The notes beneath the pieces are model-generated. The model did no database searches and had not been told where the DNA came from. It worked only from the letters and a program-made list of their open reading frames with translations. A stretch of DNA of 58,166 bases from a virus. A program made the translations under genes and the position numbers. Shown one piece after another: positions 48,069 to 56,011 of this stretch; position 1 is the first letter of the stretch; every line of letters starts with the position of its first letter. Location of the stretch: positions 1 through 58,166 of the IMG/VR virus record IMGVR_UViG_3300032116_000230. One strand, given 5' to 3'.

Positions 48069-51000
48069 ATGGCCAAACAAGTTAAACTTGATTTATCATT
48101 ATTCAAAGCTTCTGGTGTTTACACATTAGAATTCGATGCTTCGGAAAACATTATAATCAACCCATCAACAATCCGATTGGTAGTTGGTTATTCTAATGTC
48201 GGACCTTTTAACACTCCTGTGTATTGTCCAGACATCACTACTTTCCAGGCAGTTTTTGGAGGAATTGATAAAGCATTAGAGAAAAAGGGATCTTTCTTCC
48301 ATAGATCAGTTTTAACCTGCCTTCAGTCTGGTCCTGTTTTCGCTCTTAATCTAAGAATACTTAACAACAGTGTAGATGTTAATGGCGATCCAGATTTCGC
48401 TGAAGGAGCAGATGTTGCAAGATATAGAGCTTTCTCTGTTGACACAGAGGAACAAAATGGTAACAATGCAACAGGTGGTTATTCAGATCCTTTGACTAAG
48501 CAAGATAAATTAGTTTCTTCTTACTATAACAAAGAAAAGTTCTGGTTCCCAGACACTGAGTATTTATTGGCCACTGAAGACACTTCTAGCTCACAGCCTG
48601 ATTCTAGAAAGCTATTCAGCTTAGTAAACCTTGGTCAGAGCCCAGTATCAATCATCGTTAGAAAATCCCTTGATTCTAGATTCCCATTAAAAGGGTTTGA
48701 TATAACTGCAAGAGAATATTTTGGTCCAGACAACGTGCCTTCTTATATGAACCAATATGATTATTTGTCAGATTGGTTTGTAGATGTTATTGCAGTTAGT
48801 GGAAACTGGACAGATTACCAGGCTTTGGCAAACGATCCAGTATATAGTGCTTACTTTACATCTAAAGGATTCATTAAATCTAAAATCGATGATTTCCTTT
48901 CTATAGATGGAGTAAACATTGTTTTAACTGTTACTGGAACACTCATTCCTAACTTCACTGACCAAAACGGAACTCTAAGATATGTTCAGACATTGATTAA
49001 TAATCAAACTCAACAAACTGGAATTTTCTGTGCAGTTAATGAAGAGGCTTTAGACGATTTAGAGAATAATTCTTCAGTAATTGACTTAGTTGGTCACCAC
49101 TTGGTTGATGAAATTGGTGCTGATGCTGATATCACTTCAGTTCCAAAGAATTTGAACTTCCTTTCTTATAGCCAAAATCTCTTTGCAGATTTTACTTATT
49201 ATAGAAATGTAGATGGAGCTACTGGAGGTACAGCTATAACTGACACAGGAGTTTCACCAGGAACTGGATTTGATGAACTTCCTGAAACAGGAACATTGGT
49301 TGAGGATTCAACTTTGTTCAGCAACACTGGACCTGGTATCTTGTACACAGATATGAATAATGCTTGGACAATTTCTGGAAGTAAAATTTTATTCGATACC
49401 AAGTTTACTAATCCAACATATCACGACGACCAAATTACAGCTGTACAGGAATTCTTAGATATTACAACTACATCTCCTGCAGCTAAATGGGTCCTTGGTA
49501 AAGTTACTAGTTCACTTCCTACCCCTGGTTATTTAGGATTTTATGTAGGAGATCTTGTTAAATTGAAGGTTATCTCATCCGAGACAATTACAAATTCAAC
49601 TTTAGCAGCTGGTGTTCAAACCCAGGTTAGAATGAAACTTACTCACCCATTAATTGGTGCAACAGTAGGTACAACTTATGTTCAACCTTGGTACGAAACG
49701 AATAAAAACTCAGCAGATGCTTATCAAATAGGAAGTCCAGATTACTTTGATAATGATGATGTTTACTTCTCGCCTGATATTCCAATCGGAGATGATAGCT
49801 ATTTGGCTTACGAAAATTCTGTAGCTTATCAGGATTGGGTAAAAGGAAATATTGGAGATGGAGACGTTGTTTGGCAAGACGATACTGGAACTCTTTTACA
49901 ATATTTGAAATTCGAAACAAATGTTGATAGAGATGGATTCAACGTATTGGTTGTGAGAGCGTTTACAGACGATACTTTCGACACTCCTGAAGCTATTGCT
50001 ACTTGGGATACTTCATATATCAGCTCATTGCCAGTAGGAACTAATCTTACTACAGGTGAAGCTTTCAACATCGTTTCTACTGCTGGTAACGTCAGCGATT
50101 ATGTTGACATTATCACTCAGTTAGCTCCGAATGTTGTTGAACTTACTGAAGCTGAAGCTGAAGCGTCAGGAATTAAAGTTGGAGATCTATTGGTATCTAC
50201 TGACACTCAAACTTACGATAATCCATTAACTGAAAACCTTCAGTCAAGATTAACAAGAGTTCTTGAAGTTAAATCCGTATCTTCAGCAGCGTCGCCTGGA
50301 GTTTATACGATACAAGTAAAAACAGAAAGACCTATCCAATTGTACCCAGGTGCAACAACAAGAGTTTGGAAATTCAAGAACATACAGGAATTTGTTAAGA
50401 CGTTTAACTTCACTTATCTCCCAGGTGCTGCAATAAAAGCTGCTTCTGTACCTAACGGAACAGATACAAGAATGAACGCAATTCTTGATGTGATGACAGA
50501 CACAAATTTGGCTAGAACACTAGCTGATACTGATGTTATTACATTCAGATACATTGTGGATACTTTTGATGGAGGTATTCAACCAAACTGTAAATACCAA
50601 CTTACTAGATTGGCTAAGAACAGACAGAAGTGTATGGCAATATGCAACGCACCTTCTATGCAGAAATTCTCTGATTCTATAGATCCTAGATTTACTTCTG
50701 CACCAACGTCAACTGATCCAGCACCAATTCTTCAAGCAAGATACATTGCAGATGGTGGTAATTTGAGTTTGAATCCTTCATTCACATTCTCTTTACCTGA
50801 TGAAGACTTAGGAGCTAAATTCTCTGGTTTCTTTGCTCCTTTCTTGACAATTAGAGAAAACGGCAAGAATTTGAATGTTCCACCAGCTGCTTACGTGTCA
50901 AACAACTTCATACGTAAGTTTATCACAGGTGAACCTTATTCAATAGTAGCAGGTGTTAAAAGAGGTATTATCTCAGCAGGTAATTTAGTTGGTCTTGAAT

Positions 51001-51464
51001 ATGATTTCGATTTAGAAGATAGAGAATATTTGGAACCATTTGGTATCAACCCAATCATCCGTAAGAGAGGAATTGGAGTAGTTATCTACGGTAACCAAAC
51101 AAGCTATCAAAGAACTAACTCAGCATTCAATAACCTCCATGTTAGAGATCTTCTGATCACTATTGAAAGCGCTATTGAAGAGATTCTTTCAAATTATGTA
51201 TTTGATTTCAACGAAGACTCAGTAAGACTTGAAATTAAAACATTGGTAGATAATTACTTAACAGGTGTAAGATCTGTAGGTGGTATTTATAACTACTTGA
51301 GCATTATGGATTCTTCTAATAACACACCAGCAATCATAGATCAGAATCTAGGTATTATAGATGTTATAATCGAACCTGCAAGGGGAATCCACAAATTTAT
51401 TAACAGATTAACGGTAACAAGAACTGGAGGCATTGCTTCTGGAGGATTTATCCAATTTTCTTAA
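48069..51464 (+). CDS. Tail sheath protein, gp18-like, enlarged
   Basis: 1131 residues. The N-terminus (VYTLEFDASENIIINPSTIRLVVGYSNVG pattern spread over 35 residues) and the C-terminal 300 residues (FAPFLTIRENG, then NPIIRKRGIGVVIYGNQT) match contractile sheath cores. T4 gp18 has 659 residues, so a large middle insertion (about 350-800) adds surface domains. The sheath surrounds the tube and contracts on infection. It is followed by a bidirectional terminator. Confidence 0.88.
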   Translation: MAKQVKLDLSLFKASGVYTLEFDASENIIINPSTIRLVVGYSNVGPFNTPVYCPDITTFQAVFGGIDKALEKKGSFFHRSVLTCLQSGPVFALNLRILNNSVDVNGDPDFAEGADVARYRAFSVDTEEQNGNNATGGYSDPLTKQDKLVSSYYNKEKFWFPDTEYLLATEDTSSSQPDSRKLFSLVNLGQSPVSIIVRKSLDSRFPLKGFDITAREYFGPDNVPSYMNQYDYLSDWFVDVIAVSGNWTDYQALANDPVYSAYFTSKGFIKSKIDDFLSIDGVNIVLTVTGTLIPNFTDQNGTLRYVQTLINNQTQQTGIFCAVNEEALDDLENNSSVIDLVGHHLVDEIGADADITSVPKNLNFLSYSQNLFADFTYYRNVDGATGGTAITDTGVSPGTGFDELPETGTLVEDSTLFSNTGPGILYTDMNNAWTISGSKILFDTKFTNPTYHDDQITAVQEFLDITTTSPAAKWVLGKVTSSLPTPGYLGFYVGDLVKLKVISSETITNSTLAAGVQTQVRMKLTHPLIGATVGTTYVQPWYETNKNSADAYQIGSPDYFDNDDVYFSPDIPIGDDSYLAYENSVAYQDWVKGNIGDGDVVWQDDTGTLLQYLKFETNVDRDGFNVLVVRAFTDDTFDTPEAIATWDTSYISSLPVGTNLTTGEAFNIVSTAGNVSDYVDIITQLAPNVVELTEAEAEASGIKVGDLLVSTDTQTYDNPLTENLQSRLTRVLEVKSVSSAASPGVYTIQVKTERPIQLYPGATTRVWKFKNIQEFVKTFNFTYLPGAAIKAASVPNGTDTRMNAILDVMTDTNLARTLADTDVITFRYIVDTFDGGIQPNCKYQLTRLAKNRQKCMAICNAPSMQKFSDSIDPRFTSAPTSTDPAPILQARYIADGGNLSLNPSFTFSLPDEDLGAKFSGFFAPFLTIRENGKNLNVPPAAYVSNNFIRKFITGEPYSIVAGVKRGIISAGNLVGLEYDFDLEDREYLEPFGINPIIRKRGIGVVIYGNQTSYQRTNSAFNNLHVRDLLITIESAIEEILSNYVFDFNEDSVRLEIKTLVDNYLTGVRSVGGIYNYLSIMDSSNNTPAIIDQNLGIIDVIIEPARGIHKFINRLTVTRTGGIASGGFIQFS

Positions 51465-51481
51465 AAATATAAATTAGAAGA

Positions 51482-51512
51482 AAAAGGCTTAGATTAATCT
51501 AAGCCTTTTTTT
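51482..51512. terminator. Bidirectional terminator after sheath gene
   Basis: AAAAAGGCTTAGAT, TA, ATCTAAGCCTTTTT with a long T tail. It closes the sheath transcript and the minus-strand endonuclease gene, whose stop codon lies inside it. Confidence 0.92.
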
Positions 51513-53086
51513 TTGTATTCCCATTTCAAATTACCAAAATCCCATAATTTATAATAACCTCTCTCAGTCATAATAATATCCTCAGTTTTAGTTCTATCGA
51601 AACCGTCTTTAATTAATTTATCTTTTCTGAAATTGAATCTATGGTATCTAATATTACTCTTACACCAATAGTAATTAGGCTTGCTTTTAGATATAAAATC
51701 AAATCCTATATTTTGGTAGAGATTTCCAGTATACCAAGAATTGTCTTGATAAGAAATAACTAGATCCGGATCAAATTCTTTGATAAATTTATTGAAAAGT
51801 TTAGATGCACCTCCTACTACGGTCGTTCCTAATTTATTACAGAATCTTAATAACTCATATTCTCCCTCTTTTGATCTTTGACCCAAAGATTTCCTTTTTG
51901 CCCCAAAAGTCATAATTGAGACTAATTCTGAATCATAATAAAGTCCCAGCTTGATTCGTGATGGAACATATCCTTGTATGTGATTAGTATCAAGAAAATC
52001 CTTTTCTTCTCTGGCAGTAATTTTTAGGATATTACATTTTCTTGCATATATTTTTTTACAAAGACCTAAAGCATTCAAGATTCTGCTTTTTATGATTTCT
52101 TTTTTTAGGAGCCAACTGTCCTCCCAAATGTGGTAAATTTTTATCCCCTTATTCTCAATAATATTTTTCTTATTAAGATTTCCATTTTTCCCCTTAAAGA
52201 TCTCACTATGCCACCAGATCCCATGGAATTCAAAACCTACATTTAATTCAGGTAAAAAGAAATCAATTTCCTTACCTTCGCATATTTTTCTATCGTGAGT
52301 TATTATTTCCAAAGCGTATATTTCTTTGAGGTACTCACTAAGTTCATTTTCTGCTCTAGATTCAGAATAAAGAGGGGGACTGCATTTTAAGCACGGATTT
52401 TGTCCAGCTGATATTTTCTTATTAAAGTATGAAGTTGATGAGACTGAAGAATTGCTGCAAATATTACATTGTATTTTAACTTCTTTAGTGTTAAAATCTT
52501 TTATTTCTATTGGTATATTAAATTTTTCAATTTTAGAGATTCTATCTTTAGAATTATTTTCTATAATACTTTCAGAGATTCTTTTTTTATTTTCTTCTAC
52601 TTTTAACCAGCTTGTTTCTCCAAATTTTTCCAAATTTGTTTTTTTGATCTTATTTTTTACCTCCTCGTTCTTTCCAGGGTTATCAACTCCAAACTTTGAT
52701 ATGAAAGTATCCTTTAATTTTGTCTTAAATGTTTCAGTTTGAAACAAATGGTCTACTCCGTATTTATTTTGGTAAAATTCTTTAACTGACCTATTGTTTT
52801 CCCTTGAAACGCATTCTTTATCCCCGCATGTCTTATTATAGCCCTTTTTGAAGTTTCTCCAAGATCTTGGTTTACCACATTCACAAAATTTGATTTTTTT
52901 GTCCTCAAATACAAATTTCAATCTTTGTACTTCACTCGGATTAGAATAAAGCTCTGATATGTCAAGGGATTTGGAATACAGTTCTTTTTTTAGTTCCTCA
53001 TTGTTTTTAATCAATTTAGAAAAAGCGTTTGCTTTTTTTGTCCCTTTTTTTATAGCTGTGTATTCTGAAAATAAATCTGGTTCCAT
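51494..53086 (-). CDS. Large homing endonuclease (VSR/PD-(D/E)XK-type)
   Basis: 530 residues. The N-terminal half has several C-x-C / C-x2-C zinc motifs (CECGKPRSW, CNICSNSS, CLKC) and repeated K-F-G-V-D/E-x-P DNA-binding units (KYGVDHLFQ, KFGVDNPGK, KFGETSW). The nuclease core is EIDFFLPELNVGFEFHGIWWHSE (about 280-300), typical of VSR-like phage homing enzymes. A C-terminal domain of about 170 residues follows (IYARKCNILKIT to the end). Inserted on the minus strand between sheath and tube genes, a common landing zone for such elements. Confidence 0.82.
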   Translation of the reverse strand: MEPDLFSEYTAIKKGTKKANAFSKLIKNNEELKKELYSKSLDISELYSNPSEVQRLKFVFEDKKIKFCECGKPRSWRNFKKGYNKTCGDKECVSRENNRSVKEFYQNKYGVDHLFQTETFKTKLKDTFISKFGVDNPGKNEEVKNKIKKTNLEKFGETSWLKVEENKKRISESIIENNSKDRISKIEKFNIPIEIKDFNTKEVKIQCNICSNSSVSSTSYFNKKISAGQNPCLKCSPPLYSESRAENELSEYLKEIYALEIITHDRKICEGKEIDFFLPELNVGFEFHGIWWHSEIFKGKNGNLNKKNIIENKGIKIYHIWEDSWLLKKEIIKSRILNALGLCKKIYARKCNILKITAREEKDFLDTNHIQGYVPSRIKLGLYYDSELVSIMTFGAKRKSLGQRSKEGEYELLRFCNKLGTTVVGGASKLFNKFIKEFDPDLVISYQDNSWYTGNLYQNIGFDFISKSKPNYYWCKSNIRYHRFNFRKDKLIKDGFDRTKTEDIIMTERGYYKLWDFGNLKWEYKKKGLD

Positions 53087-53110
53087 GTATATCCCTTGTA
53101 GGTTTAACCT

Positions 53111-53118
53111 TATATATC
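53111..53118 (-). promoter_or_regulatory. Late-promoter-like box GATATATA (minus strand)
   Basis: Lies 24 bases upstream of the ATG at 53086, on the minus strand. The neighbouring 53119-53241 gap (about 120 bases) is AT-rich with no other feature seen. Confidence 0.4.
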
Positions 53119-53241
53119 AAGCCCAATATATAGTTGTTTCTATTAAAAAAAAAACTGAATACTGATATATACTAAGATAGTTAATTAATTTGATCAACTC
53201 CGCTATTTTACATTTAAATTTTATGCTGAAATAGTTAGACA

Positions 53242-53249
53242 AATATATA
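53242..53249 (+). promoter_or_regulatory. Late-promoter-like box AATATATA (tube gene)
   Basis: Lies 12 bases before the ATG at 53262. It allows tube transcription independent of the sheath gene, from which it is separated by the endonuclease insertion. Confidence 0.5.
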
Positions 53250-53261
53250 ATTCAAAAGACA

Positions 53262-53834
53262 ATGGCAGGTTTACCACATTATACCAGTTCGAAGGCTTCT
53301 ATTAACAAATACGAACCAGTTTTCCTGAACCAGTTTGAGGTATTAATATCTCCTCCAACTGGTGTAGCTGCTCCACAAGGAAATCCAGGAAGTGGAAATA
53401 TTTTATTAGAGCAAGTTACAAGAGTATCTGGTTTACAGGTAGATCAGAACCCAGGAGAAATAACTCAGCAATTCAAATTTGCAAAGAGATATTATTCTGG
53501 AGCAGCTCCTCAAAGAACTGGTTTAGACGTAGATATTGAATTCGAGATTAACCTTGATGACAATAATTCTATGTATGTGTTCAAGATACTTCGCCAGTGG
53601 TCAGATTTAGTTTACAATCCTATAACTGGTGCTATGGGACTTAAGACAAATTATTCAGGTAACATTTTAATCAGTGTTTTCAATAAAGCTGGTGACGTGT
53701 TCAGAAGAATTAATTTGAAAGATTGCTTCCCTATTACACCAATTAACGAAATGGCTCTTAACTATACCCAAACAGGTATTTATAAGATCAACGTGACATG
53801 GGCAGTAGATTATTTCGAAGATACATTTATATAA
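53262..53834 (+). CDS. Tail tube protein gp19-like, copy A
   Basis: 190 residues (T4 gp19 is 163). It starts MAGLPHYTSSKASINKYEPV and contains the tube-fold motif NQFEVLISPP and the helix-turn region LDDNNSMYVFKILRQWSDLVYNP. It stacks as hexameric rings inside the sheath. About half its residues match copy B encoded 10 bases downstream. Confidence 0.88.
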   Translation: MAGLPHYTSSKASINKYEPVFLNQFEVLISPPTGVAAPQGNPGSGNILLEQVTRVSGLQVDQNPGEITQQFKFAKRYYSGAAPQRTGLDVDIEFEINLDDNNSMYVFKILRQWSDLVYNPITGAMGLKTNYSGNILISVFNKAGDVFRRINLKDCFPITPINEMALNYTQTGIYKINVTWAVDYFEDTFI

Positions 53835-53844
53835 TTAGAAGAAA

Positions 53845-54423
53845 ATGGCAGGATTACCACATTTCAGTTCATCTAAAGCAGCTGTACAACTTTATGAACC
53901 AGTTTACTTAAACCAGTTTGAGGTTATAATACAGCCACCAGTAGGTGTTTCTAATCCTTTAGGAAACGGAGGAAGAACATTACTTGTTGAGAACGTGCTT
54001 TCAATTTCTGGTCTTGCAGTTGATAAGAACCCAGGAGTTGCTGAACAAAGATATAAGTTTTCAAGAAGAAGATATGCTGCTGGAGCAGTAGATGATACTG
54101 GTGTAAAAGTCAGAATTGATTTTGAAACAAACCTTGATGACAATAATAGCAATTATGTTTTCAAGACTTTAAGACAATGGTCTGACCTAGTTTACAACCC
54201 ATTAACAGGTGCAACTGGTATTAAGTCTGTTTATGCTGGAGACACTTATATTCTTATTTCTATATTTAATAAGCAAGGTGATGTTTTCAGAAGAGTTAAG
54301 CTCGTAAACTGTTTCCCTGTTGACCAGATCAAATCGCTCGACCTTGATTACACTAACGGAACTACCCCTTACAAAGTGGCACTTTCCTTTAGAGCTGATT
54401 ACTTCGAGGATCTTTTTAACTAA
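53845..54423 (+). CDS. Tail tube protein gp19-like, copy B
   Basis: 192 residues, paralogue of copy A with the same landmarks (MAGLPHFSSSKAAVQLYEPV, NQFEVIIQPP, LDDNNSNYVFKTLRQWSDLVYNP). One copy may be the main tube and the other a tube initiator or T4 gp54/gp48-like cap component. Which is which cannot be decided here. A terminator follows. Confidence 0.85.
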   Translation: MAGLPHFSSSKAAVQLYEPVYLNQFEVIIQPPVGVSNPLGNGGRTLLVENVLSISGLAVDKNPGVAEQRYKFSRRRYAAGAVDDTGVKVRIDFETNLDDNNSNYVFKTLRQWSDLVYNPLTGATGIKSVYAGDTYILISIFNKQGDVFRRVKLVNCFPVDQIKSLDLDYTNGTTPYKVALSFRADYFEDLFN

Positions 54424-54437
54424 AATTTTAAAGGTTA

Positions 54438-54445
54438 AATATATA
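54438..54445 (+). promoter_or_regulatory. Late-promoter-like box AATATATA beside terminator
   Basis: Located 2 bases before the terminator hairpin that follows the tube genes. It could drive the membrane-protein and baseplate-type genes downstream. Confidence 0.35.
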
Positions 54446-54446
54446 G

Positions 54447-54476
54447 ATGGAGACTCTACAAAGTCTCCATTTTATT
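54447..54476 (+). terminator. Intrinsic terminator after tube genes
   Basis: ATGGAGACT, 6-base loop, AGTCTCCAT followed by TTTATTTT. Perfect 9-bp stem. Confidence 0.85.
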
Positions 54477-54530
54477 TTGTGGTCGAACCAGGAATAAAAT
54501 GTCAGATACCAAATTACATGGACGACAGTT

Positions 54531-54746
54531 GTGACCCTGAAACAAAAAACAAGAACAGCTTCAGTTTGCTTGATATTGGCAACTTTCTTCAATCCATTTG
54601 GATTCGATATCCTTTTCGCTGCAATAATGAAATGGACAAATTCCTACTGGCATACTGTAGCAATTTTTTACTTCCTTTCGGCGCTATTCTTTGGATTATA
54701 CTTTTTTTTCTCATTTAATAAGAAACTAAAAGAAACCAAGGAGTAA
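54531..54746 (+). CDS. Small membrane protein
   Basis: 71 residues starting at GTG 54531; no ATG exists in this frame after the upstream stop. Two hydrophobic helices (about 11-32 and 42-60) are followed by a Lys/Glu tail. It ends 7 bases before the next gene, and its 3' end holds that gene's AAGGAG ribosome site. Another frame over the same bases is also open but gives a less plausible protein. Role unknown; could be a holin-like or envelope protein. Confidence 0.5.
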   Translation: MTLKQKTRTASVCLILATFFNPFGFDILFAAIMKWTNSYWHTVAIFYFLSALFFGLYFFFSFNKKLKETKE

Positions 54747-54753
54747 AATCTTC

Positions 54754-55794
54754 ATGGAACATATGGACAAAAATTTAGAAAGAAATTTACTTGACGAGCT
54801 AAGTAAAAAAGAATCGAATTCCAAGTTTGAATATGATGAGGATCAAGATGTTGAGAATTTTGAAATCCCAAATTGGATTCCAGAAAAACCACAATCTAAT
54901 GCTCGGGAAACAGTTACAAATCCACCTAGTAATAATCTAGGAAAAGTAAACAGGGTTCCTTTGGGAATGGAATCGGAGTGGAAAAATCTTCCACCACAAA
55001 CATTACCATCAAAAGGTTTTGGCTATCCTGAAGGATTTGAAATCGCAATCAAATCAGCATCTGTTTCTGAAATCAGACATTTTTCAACAGTAGATGATTC
55101 CGATAGAATTGATTTAGATGACAAATTAAATACTATAATTAAGAAGTGTATGAGAATCCGCTGGAATGGCGGTGTTCTAGACCATTATGATCTTTGGTAC
55201 GAGGATAGATTCTTTCTAATAATGTCAATAAGAGATTTAACATTTCTAAAAGGAGAGAATAGAATTCTTTTACCTGTTTCTAAAAATTGCACAAAACAAG
55301 AGTGTCAAGTTCCAGACCAAATAGAGCTTAAATCCAATCTTTTAGATAGTTTTATAATTGATCAAGAGATTGTAAAAAGATATGATGGAGATTCTTTCTC
55401 TTTTAAATTCATTCCAAAAGATGGAAGCCCAGAAATGAATTTGTATATCCCTACAGTTGGTGTTACCACTATTTGTAGAAAAATTATAGCAGAAAAGAAA
55501 GCTAAAGGAAAGAAATTCGATCCAAGTTTTGCAAACATTGCAACATTCATTATTCCAGATTGGAGAGCATTAGACGAACGTCTTTACGATCAATACGAAA
55601 GAGCTTCTTTAGAATGGACACCTTTACAATTTTCGATTGCTGACCAAATAAGTCAAAAAATCAATTTTGCCACCAAGTCTAGAATTTATACCAACTGTGA
55701 AAGCTGTGGCGGGGAGGTCACAGCAGAAATATCCTTTCCCGGAGGATACAGATCCCTTTTCGTTATTTCAAATATCTTTGACCAATTACTTTGA
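54754..55794 (+). CDS. Baseplate hub / tail-assembly protein (gp26/gp51-like, tentative)
   Basis: 346 residues with an AAGGAG site 10 bases upstream. After a disordered acidic start, the segment LPSKGFGYPEGFEIAIKSASVSEI begins the conserved part; LPSKG-x-x-YP-x-G is typical of a T4-type hub/assembly family. Four Cys residues (CTKQEC and CESCGG) could bind zinc. Position right after the tube genes also fits an assembly chaperone. The last 128 bases overlap an alternative frame that continues the protein (see the 55667 entry and finding). Confidence 0.55.
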   Translation: MEHMDKNLERNLLDELSKKESNSKFEYDEDQDVENFEIPNWIPEKPQSNARETVTNPPSNNLGKVNRVPLGMESEWKNLPPQTLPSKGFGYPEGFEIAIKSASVSEIRHFSTVDDSDRIDLDDKLNTIIKKCMRIRWNGGVLDHYDLWYEDRFFLIMSIRDLTFLKGENRILLPVSKNCTKQECQVPDQIELKSNLLDSFIIDQEIVKRYDGDSFSFKFIPKDGSPEMNLYIPTVGVTTICRKIIAEKKAKGKKFDPSFANIATFIIPDWRALDERLYDQYERASLEWTPLQFSIADQISQKINFATKSRIYTNCESCGGEVTAEISFPGGYRSLFVISNIFDQLL

Positions 55795-55972
55795 GATAAA
55801 ATTCAGACTTTGGGAAGAGTTTAAGGTTTCTATTGATACTCTAGAAAATCTACCTTTTTATGAATATCAGATGTATATAGACATGCTGAATAAAAAGATA
55901 GAAGACCAAAATCAAAAGAATGCACAAGGAGATTTGGTTGAGGCATTCTCTTTTAGTAAGCCAAAAAGCTGA
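55667..55972 (+). CDS. +1-frame continuation or overlapping tail-assembly gene
   Basis: 101 residues if started at its first ATG, which lies deep inside the previous gene. From 55739 the frame reads PEDTDPFSLFQISLTNYFEIKF, then WEEFK, LENLPFYEYQMYIDML, a plausible helical protein. A start with a ribosome site is lacking. A +1 shift at TTT-CCC-G (55735-55741) would join the 346-residue protein, after its zinc-like CESCGG, to these 77 residues. Either programmed frameshifting, as in other phages' tail chaperone pairs, or an overlapping gene. Confidence 0.55.
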   Translation: MPPSLEFIPTVKAVAGRSQQKYPFPEDTDPFSLFQISLTNYFEIKFRLWEEFKVSIDTLENLPFYEYQMYIDMLNKKIEDQNQKNAQGDLVEAFSFSKPKS

Positions 55973-55988
55973 AAACCTGTGAGATCGG

Positions 55989-55996
55989 GTATATAA
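55989..55996 (+). promoter_or_regulatory. Late-promoter-like box GTATATAA
   Basis: Lies 15 bases before the TTG start at 56012. Close to T4 late TATAAATA. Confidence 0.4.
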
Positions 55997-56011
55997 TGTA
56001 AAAGAAACATC

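Noticed and set aside
54320-54718. Open frame of 132 residues overlapping the second tube gene and the small membrane gene
   Set aside because: The first third is out of frame with a well-supported tube gene. The alternative frame at 54531 gives a better two-helix membrane protein that ends at the next gene's ribosome site.
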